The position numbers were made by a program, and so were the translations under genes. 64,000 nucleotides of DNA from Magnolia sinica (lineage: Eukaryota > Streptophyta > Magnoliopsida > Magnoliales > Magnoliaceae). Below the pieces are notes generated by a model that was not told where the DNA came from, ran no database searches, and saw nothing but the letters and a program-made list of their open reading frames with translations. Shown here piece by piece: positions 33,696 to 44,951 of this stretch; the first letter of the stretch is position 1; the number at the start of each line of letters is the position of its first letter. The DNA is taken from assembly GCF_029962835.1 (NCBI RefSeq), contig NC_080582.1:18422032-18486031 (forward strand), written 5' to 3'.

Positions 33696-33702
33696 TATAA
33701 AA
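33696..33702 (+). promoter_or_regulatory. TATA box of the antisense gene
   Basis: TATAAAA in the context GGCGCGGCTATAAAAGCGATGCC lies 170 bases upstream of the start codon at 33866. The intervening leader (33720-33865) is strongly pyrimidine-rich, like plant 5' UTRs. The promoter drives transcription opposite to the retrotransposon. Confidence 0.65.
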
Positions 33703-33865
33703 GCGATGCCCTAGCCATTTCCCCCTTTTCATTTCCGCGTTCGTTTTCTCCTCTTCCCGCTCTTTGCCGCTCTCTGTTCCCTGCCCTTAGCTGTTTCCTA
33801 CATTTTTCGGCACCTTTACGAACTCCGGTGAGCCCTTTCTCCCTCCCCTTCCTTTTATTTTAACA

Positions 33866-34675
33866 ATGTCTGTCTCTGCAAGCCTTCGGGAGGGAGCTCG
33901 CAGTGGCGGAGGTGAAATGATCAGCCTTCAAGCTGCCTCAGAATCATCTTCGTTGTTGGCAGCGATGGCAGTGAACGCGAATGCCGCATTCCAGCACTCA
34001 CAGAGGGTGCTGGAATCTTCGACGCAGAGGCTAGTGGCACCTGTCAGGGCATTGAACCCATCTCCCATGCGGGAGACAGTGGTGGAGACCGCTCTGGGCA
34101 GGCCCAACGCTCCTGATGAGGGCGAATCTAAAGAGGCCAAGGCTGAGGAAGGGGTCAGGGGACCAGTGCCCTCAGTGTTAACCGAAGAAGACTTAGTCCG
34201 GATCCGATTTGGGTACCATATCCCTGATTTCATTATTTTGCGCTTTCCCCTACCGAATGAGCTGCCCAACCAATCCCCTCTTGGGGCAGTCGTGATTTTC
34301 CAAGTCGCGACGCAATGCGGCCTTCGTCTACCACTTCAGGAAGTCGCTCGACGTCTTCTGGGTTGCCTTGGCATGGCTCTGGGGCAAGTTACCCTGAACG
34401 GGTGGAGGGTCCTGTTCGGCTGTGCGGTTCTATAGGCTGAGATGGAGTAGCATGAGCTAAGCGTGGAAGAATTTTGTACCAAGTACAACGGAATCCTCAG
34501 CAGCTCGGCTGGTACTACTTCTGCTCCTGGCAAAATACTGGCGGGGCTCTGATAACTGACCCTCCATCCTCCAATAATAACTGGAGAGATCGATAGTTCT
34601 GTGCCTTCGGCCGTTGGGAGATGGCCGAGCAAGGGCCCTTCATGCCCTTCGTTCCCCGAGCCTTCTCCGAGGCAG
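33866..34675 (+). pseudogene. antisense extra gene of the Tat-like element, exon 1 (Transposase_28-type domain)
   Basis: The Met at 33866 starts a frame of 189 residues with a low-complexity N-terminus, then the domain known as putative gypsy-type transposon (PF04195, Transposase_28): RIRFGYHIPDFIILRFP, VIFQVATQCGLRLPLQEVAR and LGMALGQVTLNGWRVLFG. A TAG at 34433 interrupts it; ELSVEEFCTKYN continues in the same frame after a second TAG, and YYFCSWQN...NNWRDR continues in a shifted frame with another TAG. Exon 1 ends at 34675 (GGCAG/GTAACT). The C-terminal part lies at 47363-48300 beyond an Athila insertion. Such antisense genes are known from Tat-lineage Gypsy elements; their function is unknown. 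Confidence 0.75.
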
Positions 34676-35058
34676 GTAACTTGAATAATAATTTACTCTT
34701 ACTGCTTTGGTCAGTTGAGTCCTCCCTTTGCATCTTTTGATTGTCTGTATACTTCTTTTTAGTCATCCTCAAGTGACCGTTGAAGCTCGGCCTTGGTTCT
34801 TTAGCTCAAATCCGAGACCTGCGAGCTTTGAGGCCGGAGAGGAGATCTTGTAAAAGGCTTCTCCAATGAGACCGTCTTCTTCAGTCGGGCCTGGACGTAG
34901 CCTTGACAGGTGAGACTCATGATAAGATCTGTGGCCGGCGATCCGGACTTGGGTTTTTTTTTTTGGTGATGACTTTGCTGACTCGTCGTTCTATCTCTTG
35001 ATGCAGATATGTCTGAGGCTTAGCCTCCTCTTCGTCCTCCTTCCAAAGTCAGAGCCCC
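34676..35058 (+). other. intronic or linker part of the antisense gene
   Basis: No open frame of note. The segment ends with the 33-base word also found at 47293-47325 on the far side of the Athila element. It is probably intron plus the start of a short exon, but splice sites cannot be fixed. Confidence 0.4.
35026..35058. repeat. 33-bp direct repeat flanking the Athila insertion (left copy)
   Basis: TCCTCTTCGTCCTCCTTCCA, continuing AAGTCAGAGCCCC, is identical to 47293-47325. It is far longer than the 5-base target duplication of LTR elements. Twelve bases (GTAATCAATCCT, 35059-35070) separate it from the LTR. Confidence 0.95.
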
Positions 35059-35070
35059 GTAATCAATCCT

Positions 35071-37457
35071 TGTTCACTCCCCAAGTATAGGGTTGTGATG
35101 TAGTAACAAACTCGGTAAGACCGAGATCGAATCCACAGGGACTGAACTTGTACGTGATTTGAAACTAGAGAGAAATAGAACTAGACTAAGATGCAATTTA
35201 AACCAAATAAAATTTAAGAAATAATTGTGGAATAATTATCTAAAACCTTAAGGAATTCAGAGGAAGTGAAACTAGGGATTCAGAGGATCCACTTGTAGAG
35301 ATCAGGGAGATCTTATGCCGGCATCAAGGATTACGGAATTCAAACTGAACTTACTTGATTTGGTTTTCAAGAGATGAAAGGTATATGAATTAGAATGGAT
35401 TCCATCATCTAACCATGCCCAGGAGACACAGCAAACAACAGGATTAAACTAATTACCAACCAATCAACAATGTACGAAGATCAGGAAGGTACTATCATCC
35501 TACCATGCCCATGGGACAATGATGAACAACAGGGCTTTCTGACTTCATAAATATAAAAAGAGGAAAGAAATATTCAAAGTCATTGCAAACCCATTGTAAT
35601 TTCAGTCACAACAGACCATTAAAGACTGAGAAAATATTTCTTGAATTATCAACTTAAAAATCAAGTTAAGTTCAGCAATTTTAAATTAAATGCATAGAAT
35701 AAACTCTCCCATCTCGCTACAGCTTCACCTCTTAGCCCTAGCTAAGAGGTTTAGCCACACATGAATGGGCTAAATTCCAACAAAATAAAAAATAAAAAGG
35801 AAAAGAAAAGAATAAGAAGGAAAAAGAAAAAACCCACGCCACGCCCAGCCTTTCTTCAACCATCCAAAACTCCAACTCCTCCGCTGTTTCACGTCTCAGC
35901 CATGTCCAGCAGCAACCATGTTCAGCAGCAGCCTCTCTTCTGCTCCCTTTCCCTCTCTGTTTCTCTTTCTTGAACCCAGACCCACGACCGAGCACCAGCA
36001 GCCCAAACTCCTTTCAGAACACCTTCCACGTCCAAAGCCTCTCCCTCTTATGCAGCTGTCCGCCTCTGCTCCTCTCCATTCGCAGCAGACTCCTAGTGGG
36101 ACTCTGCCTCTCTTGCGTTCGTGGGCTGCTGGGACACAAGATCAGCTATCGGCTATCTCAGACGTTCGCAGAACGTAACTGCGCATCCTGCTTTGCGCTG
36201 ATGTTTGGTGAGGCCCACGATCGGGACTGTCAACGAGATCCACGCCGTCCATTAGAATCCTCGTGGAAATCCAGTCAGGAAAGAGTGATTTTTGCAGGTT
36301 CTTGTATGGCCCACTGGATATTGTATTCCGCCGTCCATCATGAGTTTCGGCGGTCGAAATCCGCTACACGTTGCTTCCTAGAAAAATTCCACCTAGGTGA
36401 TGGTTCCAAGCCTCTTTGGAATCCACTAGACGGTCCCGATTGAACCAATCACCTCAGAGAGTGGCCCACAACGATCCACCGCAGGCTCTGTTGCGAAACA
36501 GAGCCTGCGCGTTTGAGCGCTGTGATGGTCGGTGGACCCCACAGTGATGTATTTTGAGAAATCCATTCCGTCCACTAGGTTCAGGACGAAAAACCCTCCG
36601 GAAATAAGTATTTTTTGGAGAGAATCGGTGTGGTCCACAAGTTTGCTTACTCCGCCGTCCATCTGACGTTTATCAGGTACTCTGCCTTTGTGTGTGTGCA
36701 TGGGCCAAAAAGGAAAGCTAGGCGACGGTGTTGGTCACCTTTCAGAGCATATGGACGGTTCTGATCATCGAAAACCGCGATTGATGGGGCCCACTACGTG
36801 AAACCGGATGAACAGCGTCCGCCCGCTGTCTCTGTTGAGGAGATGGATCGGGTCAGCGCCTGCTGACCGGTCCAGTTCTTCCGGTGCACAGCGAGTGTGC
36901 ATGCGCTGGATGTGCACGCCACTCAAGGTGGGGTCTACTTGGATGTATATGCAAGATCTGTTCCGTTCATCTCTTTTCTCATATCCTTTTAATCGTGGAG
37001 AGCGAAGTTGAGGCACATCCAGATAGCAAGTGGGCCCCAAATCACGGTTTTAGTGGCTAAAGTGTCTATTGAGCCACTTCCACAGGGATCCGGGAGCTGA
37101 GATTCGATGTGTACGGTTCGTTTATGGTCCTCAGGCCATGTATGAAGTTTTGAGTTGAAAGAATGGAGGGAAGCCTGTGATCTTGCTTTCTGGACGTCTT
37201 CCAAGCCGCTTGAGCTTCAGTTTCTCGATTTTCGCAGATCCCTGACGTGTAATTCCGTCGATCTTGGTCCCTTAGAGTCCGTCCCTTGCCTTGGTGATTC
37301 TGGAGCGTCAATTCCATGCATTTAACACCCTTTTTCAGTCCATGCTCGTAAATACACCTTGCATCACAAACACGATTAAATCAGGCCATTTAAACGGTAT
37401 CATGCTTGTAAAACTATGCAACAACTGGGTTTGATATACAATATTTGACCCTCAACA
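35071..37457 (-). repeat. Athila 3' LTR, 2387 bases
   Basis: On the minus strand it starts TGTTGAGGGTCAAATATTG and ends GGGGAGTGAACA. It holds sequences resembling the GTGGACCCCACAGTGATGTA and CCGTCCAT words of the foldback family, shared by both LTRs, so a MITE fixed in an ancestral LTR is likely. Open frames in it (for example 35970-36443 plus) are present in both LTRs and have no recognisable protein. Confidence 0.95.
36481..36508. repeat. perfect 12-bp-stem hairpin in the 3' LTR
   Basis: GCAGGCTCTGTT, loop GCGA, AACAGAGCCTGC. The identical structure is at 46365-46392 in the other LTR. Confidence 0.95.
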
Positions 37458-38820
37458 CAACCCCCAACCAGCATTTTGCTAGTCCTGAGCAAAATATGCG
37501 AAAAATAAGTTGAGAAATACAGGACCATTTTTATGAACTCAAGCGATTGTTTTTTTCTTTTTTAAAAAAACAGTCTAGATTCGAAAATTCTAAGATGCAT
37601 GAATGTTGGATATTACTTCCTCCTGGAATCAAGTGCACAATAAATTTCATAATCAACTTTAAAGTATTTATGCATTAATTAGAACAATTCTAAACAATGA
37701 GTTTCATGAGTGTATAATAAAATCTCGGCTTATCATCATTAAGAAATCCAATGGATAATTTTTATGATAACATTGATAATCAAAACAGTATTTAGGATAC
37801 TCAAAACTTAAACCAGAATTTACCTTTCAGTTCTTTTTTTTTTTTTTTAAAATTTTTTTTTTATCGAGGGAGAGGAGAATTGAATCCACACCTATAGGGA
37901 GCAAACCTATGGTGAAAATTATTCGCCTAACCTTTTCCAAAGGTATCTCTCTCTCCCGTTTTTTTTTTTTTTTTTTTCATGACGGGCAATTTTCCCAAGC
38001 TGGTAATTTTTCCAAGCTGGTTCCTTACATGCTTAGTGATTACCAAGTTAATCCTTTAATATCGAACTGAAATCTTAATGTGAAAGCGAGATGTGACATG
38101 TGAACTCATAACTCAATCAATGTTTAAAACTTCCAATTATAGATTAATACTTCAAACTTAACTGTGAAATCTAATATAATAGATAACTGAATCTAAGAGT
38201 CATAAATTACCAACTTCACTTATCTTGTAATTTTAAATCCAAGATGGTTATCAAAATCACTTCAAATTCAACAAAATGTCAGAAAATTTTTAAAATTTTC
38301 ACAACTTTTGTACAAGACCAAGAAAATGCTGATTAGGTGACCTAATCTCCCACCCCCAACCTAAAATCTACATTGTCCTCAATGTAAAAGAAATAAGCAT
38401 GCGATGCACATGGGACAAAAAGTAAATGAGAAGTGATGGAAAGATAATACCTGGATGAAAGAATCAAGAGGCTTTTTAAAGATTTCTACGTAAGAGCGGT
38501 CAGCACAAGAGAGAAACCAACAGAAGTAAAATAAAATAACAAAAATACAATCCTACCTATACCACTTTCGTAGGTGCTCTCGATTGCATTTAGCGTATGC
38601 AACAAGCCTTTAAACCCCTAGGTTACCCCTAGTGGACGAGTTGTAGTCTCGTGAGGGTTTGCAGTAATGTTACCCACAAACATTGAACTAACTAACTAGG
38701 AAAATGAAATGAAATGAAAGGATGGGTTGCCTCCCAGGAGCGCTAAGTTTAACGTCTTCAGCCAGACACGAATGGACCATTAATCAATCTTTATAACCTG
38801 GGTCCGCCAAATAAATTTCC
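37458..38820 (-). other. Athila 3' non-coding region and polypurine tract
   Basis: Directly upstream of the 3' LTR on the minus strand lies GGTTGGGGGTTG, the polypurine-type tract. The rest is AT-rich with two T-runs (37830-37862 and 37960-37978) around an ATCGAGGGAGAGGAGAATTG stretch. No envelope-like frame is found, although many Athila elements carry one here. Confidence 0.6.
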
Positions 38821-39964
38821 TCAACATCTTTGTTCACCAAACACAGGATCAGTCAGAGGCATGGACATGTCCTCTGAATCAAATTTCTCGACAAATGGTT
38901 TTAATCGATGGCCATTGACTTTAAACTCCTTGCCATTGTCGGGATCTCTTATCTCAACGGCCCCATGAGGAAAAACAGTAACAACAATGTAAGGGCCGGT
39001 CCAACGAGATTGAAGCTTACCCGGAAAGAGATGTAATTGAGAATTGTACAAAAGGACCTTCTGACCAGGCGTGAATGATTTTCGCAAAATGTGTTGGTCA
39101 TGAAATGCTTTCATCTTGTCCTTGTAAATTCTCGAATTATCGTACGCATCATTCCGAATTTCCTCCAATTCATTCAATTGAAGTTTGCGTAGCGAGCCAG
39201 CGTTGTCCAGATTGAAATTCAGATTTTTGATCGCCCAGTATGCTTTATGTTCCAACTCCACAGGCAAGTGACAAGCTTTCCCATAGACAAGTCTAAAGGG
39301 AGACATTCCAATAGGGGTTTTAAATGCAATACGGTATGCCCATAAGGCATCGGTCAATCGAATTGACCAATCCTTACGATCTGGGTTAACCATTTTCTCC
39401 AAAATGTGTTTGATCTCCCTATTGAAAATCTCAGCTTGTCCACTTGTCCGAGGATGGTATGGGGTGCTCACCTTATGAGAGATACCGTATTTCTTCATTA
39501 AGCTCTCAAATGGTTTATTACAGAAGTGTGAGCCCCCATCACTAATGATGGCTCGAGGCGTTCCGAATCGAGAAAGGATGTTTTCTTTTAGGAATTTAAT
39601 GACCGTGCGATGGTCATTCTTTCGACACGGAATCGCTTCGACCCATTTAGTGACATAATCCACTACGAGCAAAATATATAGATTCCCAAACGATTGGGGA
39701 ATGGTCCCATGAAATCGATACCCCAAAGAATCAAATGCTTCAATGATAAGAATGGGATTCAAAGGCATCATATTTCGACGACACAACGCCCCAATTTTCG
39801 ACAACGCTCACAAGCTTTGCAAAACTCATGAGTGTCCTTAAACATAGTGGGCCAAGAAAAGCCACACTGCAGGATCTTGGCCGTGGTCTTTTTAGCGAAA
39901 AGTGACCACCACAGCCTTGATGACAGAAGGAGATGACGCTCCGATGCTCATCGTCCTGGTACAC
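38821..39964 (-). pseudogene. Athila integrase
   Basis: The main frame (39804-38821, 327 residues) carries [21 protein letters not shown] (Asp 89) and [11 protein letters not shown] (Glu 125), giving the D-x35-E spacing, followed by [20 protein letters not shown] and a C-terminal [16 protein letters not shown]. At the usual first catalytic Asp (GIDFMG in the family) this copy reads GYRFHG, so Asp is replaced by Arg at residue 30. The zinc-finger part is in other frames (39964-39740; HQGCGGHFSLK and, shifted, CQKLGALSRR). The enzyme would be inactive. Confidence 0.9.
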
Positions 39965-40093
39965 ATCTCCTTAGAATTTGGTCCGGCAATATTTAAATAA
40001 ATAAGGATCATCTCGGAAAAGTTGCGCACCTCGGTGAAAAATTTCTTCTTATCTTGCGAGTCCACTGTGGGTATAGCACCCGTAGCAAGATAA

Positions 40094-40650
40094 TTAGCAA
40101 TATCGAACCAAGGTGAATGGGAGACTCGAACAATTGTTCATCGGGGAACATGTCATTGATATGGGTCGCCTCAAGGGACTCGAGGTATTAAGGCGAGAAA
40201 GGTGATCGGCCACTACGTTCTTTACTCCCTTTTTATCTTTAATTTCCAAATCAAATTCTTGGAGTAGAAGGATCCATCTTATCAAGCGGGGCTTAGAATC
40301 ATTCTTAGAAAGAAGATACTTAAGTGCCGCATGATCTGTATATATAATGATCTTGGATCCGATCGGTAGGACCTAAATTTGTCCAAGGCGAACACTACGG
40401 CTAAGAGTTCCTTTTCCGTAGTCGAGTAGTTCACTTGGGCAGGATTTAGAGTCCTACTTGCGTAATGAATGACGTAGGGCTTCTTATCTTTTCTCTGGCC
40501 TAGGACCGCCCCAAGAGCATAATCAGAAGCGTCGCACATAAGCTCAAAAGGAAGGTTCCAGTCGGGTGGCTGCATGATAGGTGCAGTGGTTAATGTGCCT
40601 TTAAGCTTGGTGAAAGCTTCCTGGCATTGCTCAATCGTACGGAACATCCT
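40094..40650 (-). pseudogene. Athila RNase H
   Basis: The frame shows CQEAFTKLKGTLTTAPIMQP, FELMCDASDYALGAVLGQ, HYASRTLNPAQVNYSTTEKE and [15 protein letters not shown] frame change follows, then [12 protein letters not shown]-like sequence and [25 protein letters not shown]. The catalytic Asp of CDASDYA is present. Frameshifts near 40350 and 40285 disable it. Confidence 0.9.
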
Positions 40651-40651
40651 T

Positions 40652-41700
40652 TTAAAGAAGATTACATAATGGACGAGAGAGGAGACTAAAGTCCTTTATG
40701 AATCGCCTGTAAAATCCTACGTGTCCTAAGAAGGATCGCACATCTCTGATGCTCTTGGGTGGATGTAGGTTAGAGATAAGATCGATTTTTGCCTTATCTA
40801 CCTCGATTCCTTTGGACGAGATGATATGTCCAAGGACAATTCCCTTCTGAACCATGAAATGACACTTCTCCCAATTAAGTACCAGGTTCTTTTCTTCACA
40901 TCTTTTCAGCACACATTTAAGACTTTCCAAGCACTTGCTGAAAGATGGACCATAAACAGAGAAATCATCCATGAAGACCTCTAGATATTGCCCTACCATA
41001 TCAGAAAAGATACTAAGCATACATCGCTGAAAGGTGGCAGGGGCATTACATAGTCCGAATGGCATCCTTCGGTAAGCAAAGGTGCCGTAGGGACATGTAA
41101 ATGTGGTCTTTTCCTGGTCTTCAGGGGCTATCTCTATCTGGTTGTAGCCCGAATACCCGTCAAGAAAACTGTAATAGGAATGACCAGCTAACCTTTATAG
41201 GATCCGATCAATGAATGGTAAAGGAAAGTGGTCTTTCCTCGTGACGGTATTCAACTTCCTATAGTCAATGCACATTCTCCAACCAGTAGTGACTCTAGTT
41301 GGCACGAGTTCATTATTAGCATTGGCTACGATGGTGATTCCGGACTTCTTAGGGACCACTTGAGTTGGACTCACCCATTGACTATCAGATATAGGGTATA
41401 TAATACCCACGTCTAATAGTTTAAGAACCTCGGCCTTAACCACTTCCTTCATATTTGGATTTAGTCTACGTTGTGGTTGCCGAGCGGTTTTTGCATTATC
41501 CTCAAGATATATGCGGTGAGTACAAATCGAGGGATCGATTCCCTTGAGGTCCGCTATCGTCCATCCCAGGGCTCCTTTATGCTCAATGAGAGTAGATATA
41601 AGCATACTCTCCTGTTCTTTCTCCAGGTGGGCAGAGATCACCACCGGGTATGTCTCATCTTGACCTAAATAGGCATATTTCAAATCAGAGGGCAAAGGTT
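40652..41700 (-). pseudogene. Athila reverse transcriptase
   Basis: N-terminal RT motifs: GIIYPISDSQWVSPTQVVPK, GWRMCIDYRKLN and FPLPFIDRIL, followed by TAA at 41195 where the family has Glu. The frame continues RLAGHSYYSFLDGYSGYNQI and YGTFAYRRMPFGLCNAPATF, then the catalytic VFMDDFSVYGPSF (about 40985-40950) and KCHFMVQKGIVLGHIIS. A stop or shift occurs at the junction to RNase H near 40650. All catalytic residues of the palm are present; the nonsense codon makes it non-functional. Confidence 0.92.
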
Positions 41701-42607
41701 TTAGGTCAAGCTTCGGCGGCTTGAGGTTAGACGGTAGAGGCACTACATCGGTTTGTGACAATTCTTCAAATTGTGGCCTCCACCGGTTAACTTCAAGTAC
41801 CGGTGCAGTATCAAGCAAGGCGCACGTTTCTCTAAGCATGCCATCACCAAAATCATGGGAGTGGGCCAGGCATGTCTCCAGATGGTCGGAGGATAAGGTC
41901 AGAGGTGTCGTATCTTCCACGAAAGAGTCAATCATGTTAATGTCGTGGAAATCGTCATCATCCTCTGAGTTGCTGCCGTTATTGAAAAAAATGTTTGACT
42001 CCAATGTCAAATTTCCAAAAGACATAGTCATGATACCATTCCTGCAATTGATAATTGCATTTGACGTGGCAAGGAATGGGCGACCAAGAATGACAGGAAT
42101 CTGAGTGCTCATGTTATTGATGGGTTCGGTGTCCAGGATGATAAAGTCTACAGGGTAGTAAAATCTATCGACCTAGACTAACACATCCTCAATTATCCCT
42201 CTTGGTACACGAACAGAGCGATCAGCAAGTTGTAGTGTGGTTAGGGTGGGTTTTAATTCACCCAAACCTAACTGTTTGTATACCGAGTAGGGAATCAAAT
42301 TGACGCTCGCTCCTAAGTCAAGAAGTGCGTGATCAATTCGATGGTTCCCGATTACACATGATATGGTTGGGCTACCGGGATCCTTGAATTTCTGTGGCAC
42401 GTCTTGCTTCAGGATGGCACTCACTTTCTCAGTCAAGAAGATTTTCTTTTGAATAATTTTCCGTCGCTTGGTCGTGCATAAGTCTTTTAGGAATTTGGCA
42501 TATGAAGGTATCTGTTTAACGACATCAAGCAGAGGAATGTTGACTTTCACTTGTTTCAACACCTCTAGGATATCCCGAGAGTTAGAGAGAGGTTTTGGTG
42601 AAACCAA
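41701..42607 (-). pseudogene. Athila protease and linker
   Basis: The protease has ISCVIGNHRIDHALLDLGAS followed by VNLIP, with DLGAS at the place of the DTGA/DSGA active site as usual in Athila. An in-frame TAG at 42173-42175 (CAG in the family) precedes VDRFYYPVDFIILDTE and PVILGRPFLATSNAIINCRN, the conserved protease end. A poorly conserved linker up to 41701 joins it to RT. A frameshift lies between gag and this frame near 42607. Confidence 0.88.
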
Positions 42608-42635
42608 CCGTTGGGGAATGGAGCAACCGGCTTCT

Positions 42636-44063
42636 CTAGAAGTTCGGTTCTACTTTTTGTGGGGCATCACTGGATCCATCATTGTTGTCCTCTTGGTTCT
42701 TGAGGCTTTTGGGCCTAACCAGAAGAGTTTTCTCAATGATCTTCCCACTCCTAAGAGTGGTGAGGGATTTAGCAGGCCCCATCTGATTTGAAGAGCTGGG
42801 ATCATTATTCTCGTACTGCAGTTTAGGATTGGAGAGAGGTTGTGCAGGAAGCATCCCCTTTTCTATAACCGTCATACGAGAATCTATCTTTTGCATAAAA
42901 TCTGTAATTCCCCGCATTGCCTGAGCCAGCTCTTGTATGGGATTTTGAACCAGTTCCTCTTGAGGTTTCACTTGATTTGGATTTTGATTGAAGAAACCTG
43001 GAGGAGTCGCCGTTTGTCCATTCCTCCAACTAAAATTTGGATGATTTTTCCAGCCAGGATTGTATGTGTTGGAGTTGGGTCCAGTAAAAGGTCTTTGATA
43101 ATTATTTACAGCATTGGCTTGTTCATTCAACACTCCTCGAAAGGCAGGTATTGTAGGACAGTTTTCAGTTGTGTGAATGTTGCAATCACAGATGCCGCAA
43201 ACAACTTCATTGACCTTATCCTTCTTTCCTTCCATGGCCTCAACTTTCCTTATGAGCGTAGTCACTTTACACTTGATATCATCTTCTTCTTTCAAGAGAT
43301 ATAATCCACCTTTCTCCTTTAATTGAGTCGGCCTAGACGTGGTGTTTGCCATTGGGTAATAGTCCCATGATTGTGTTTTTTCAGCAAGACTATCGAGGTA
43401 ATCCCATACCTCGTCAACATCTTTGTTGATGAACTCTCCATTATACATTGTCTCGACCATTTGGCGCATGGAAGATGTCAGTCCATCATAGAAAGAATTT
43501 ATAATGCGCCACGTTTCAAATCCGTGTTGTGGGCATGAACTGACCAAATCTTTGAACCTTTCCCAACATTGGAAGAATGTTTCATCTTCCTTTTGGGCAA
43601 AGTTCATGAATACTTTTCTGAGGGTAATCGTTTTATGATGTGGGAAGAATTTTTTTATGAATTCCCTCTGCATGTCGTTCCATGTGCCAATGGATTTAGG
43701 ACGCAGTGAATGTAACCACGTCTTAGCTTTCTCTTTTAAGGAAAAAGGAAAGAGTTTCAGCCTAATTGTATCCTCAGATACATTAGGAAAACATAATGTA
43801 GCTATAATCTCATCGAACTCTTTCAAATGTAAATATGGACTTTCTGATTCAAGTCCATGGAATTTGGGAAGGAGTTGGATAACTCCTGGCTTGATGTCCA
43901 TTTGTCCTGTATTTTCAGGAAAAATCATGCATGAGGGCATACTCACTCCCGCCGGTTGTAGATAATCTCGTAAAGTACGAGGCGGGGGTGCCTGTTGCAC
44001 CTCATTCTCATCTTGGGTATCCTCCACCCTAGGTGGAGGTAGAGGAGGTTGGTCTTCAGCCAT
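42636..44063 (-). CDS. gag: Athila gag, 475 residues
   Basis: This is the longest open frame in the window. After a Pro-rich N-terminus it contains the retrotransposon gag domain (LHLKEFDEIIATLCF, LFPFSLKEKAKTWLHSL, IKKFFPHHKTITLRK and FFQCWERFKDLVSSCPQHGF). A zinc-knuckle-like CGICDCNIHTTENCP lies near residue 290. It would form the particle that packages element RNA. The frame is uninterrupted; separate pol defects still disable the element. The frame ends at 42636, and pol follows after a frameshift that may be mutational rather than programmed. Confidence 0.9.
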   Translation of the reverse strand: MAEDQPPLPPPRVEDTQDENEVQQAPPPRTLRDYLQPAGVSMPSCMIFPENTGQMDIKPGVIQLLPKFHGLESESPYLHLKEFDEIIATLCFPNVSEDTIRLKLFPFSLKEKAKTWLHSLRPKSIGTWNDMQREFIKKFFPHHKTITLRKVFMNFAQKEDETFFQCWERFKDLVSSCPQHGFETWRIINSFYDGLTSSMRQMVETMYNGEFINKDVDEVWDYLDSLAEKTQSWDYYPMANTTSRPTQLKEKGGLYLLKEEDDIKCKVTTLIRKVEAMEGKKDKVNEVVCGICDCNIHTTENCPTIPAFRGVLNEQANAVNNYQRPFTGPNSNTYNPGWKNHPNFSWRNGQTATPPGFFNQNPNQVKPQEELVQNPIQELAQAMRGITDFMQKIDSRMTVIEKGMLPAQPLSNPKLQYENNDPSSSNQMGPAKSLTTLRSGKIIEKTLLVRPKSLKNQEDNNDGSSDAPQKVEPNF

Positions 44064-44951
44064 AACTTCAGTTAATCAGGGGATTTCGAGCGGTGTCTAG
44101 TCCTGCGATGGATAGTCAACCCCTCAACCAATCCTCCTTCAGTCAAGAGACGTCGAGTGTCGTCACGGGCCCACTTGGGCATGAAAACACTCGTAGCCCT
44201 TAATTAAAAACTTAACCCTAAGAAAGGAAAAGAAAAGCTAGAAAGAAAAAGAGAGTTGGAAAGAAATTACCAAATTGAAGCCCCTAAGTTAAGGACCTGC
44301 AAAATAAAACAAAATAAGTCAGTTTCTAAAAAGGAGAAAAACAATCTTTTAAAAGAAAGATAACAGTAAACTGATTTCTAAAAGAAAGTGGAAACTTCTA
44401 AAATAAATTAAGAAAGTCCTATATTAGAAAGTAAATTACTAAAAGAGAATTGAAAAATAGAAAGTAGGGAAGGAGTGTACCGAATTAGAGATTTCTATCT
44501 TAAAGGCCTACAAAATAAGAAGGTTAGTTTCTAAACAAAAATTCGAAAACTAAATTAAGAAACAAAATTAGATTCTAAAAGTGTCAGAATTAGAAAGTTA
44601 CTAAAATAAAACAAAAATAGAAAGTTAATTTCTAAGAAGGGAAAGAAATAACCTAAATTCTAAAAATAAACTATTTCCTACAGAAGGGAGGATACTAGAA
44701 TTAGAAAATTTCTAAAATTTAAACCCTAATTCTAAAAATATGAAAAAGTAGAGAGATTAGGAAGGAATTACCAATTTAGAAACTTATGTCCAGATCCTAT
44801 AAAACAGGAAACAAGTTAGTTTTGAACTCAAATAAAAATAAATAAATAAATAAAAACTAAGGTTAGTAAAATCCTAATCTTAAACTAATCCTAAAACCAA
44901 TTAATTTCAGAGAATCGTAACCGTCAGTCCCCGGCAACGGCGCCAAAAACT
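44064..44951 (-). other. Athila leader with primer-binding site
   Basis: The minus strand reads TGGCGCCGTTGCCGGGGA at 44945-44928, six bases from the 5' LTR. This is the primer-binding motif of many plant Gypsy elements. Between it and gag lies about 860 bases rich in TTTCTAA and CTTTC words on that strand (44270-44900), a non-coding leader with decayed short repeats. Confidence 0.85.

Noticed and set aside
33928-34269. Minus-strand frame opposite the antisense gene
   Set aside because: It is a shadow of the plus-strand exon, which has the recognised domain and start context.
35970-36443. 157-residue frame in the Athila 3' LTR, repeated at 45854-46327
   Set aside because: It is duplicated only because it lies in both LTRs; it has no recognisable protein features and overlaps other frames of similar length.
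41721-42104. Plus-strand frame of 127 residues inside the Athila pol region
   Set aside because: It is the antisense of the protease/RT linker and has no independent support.
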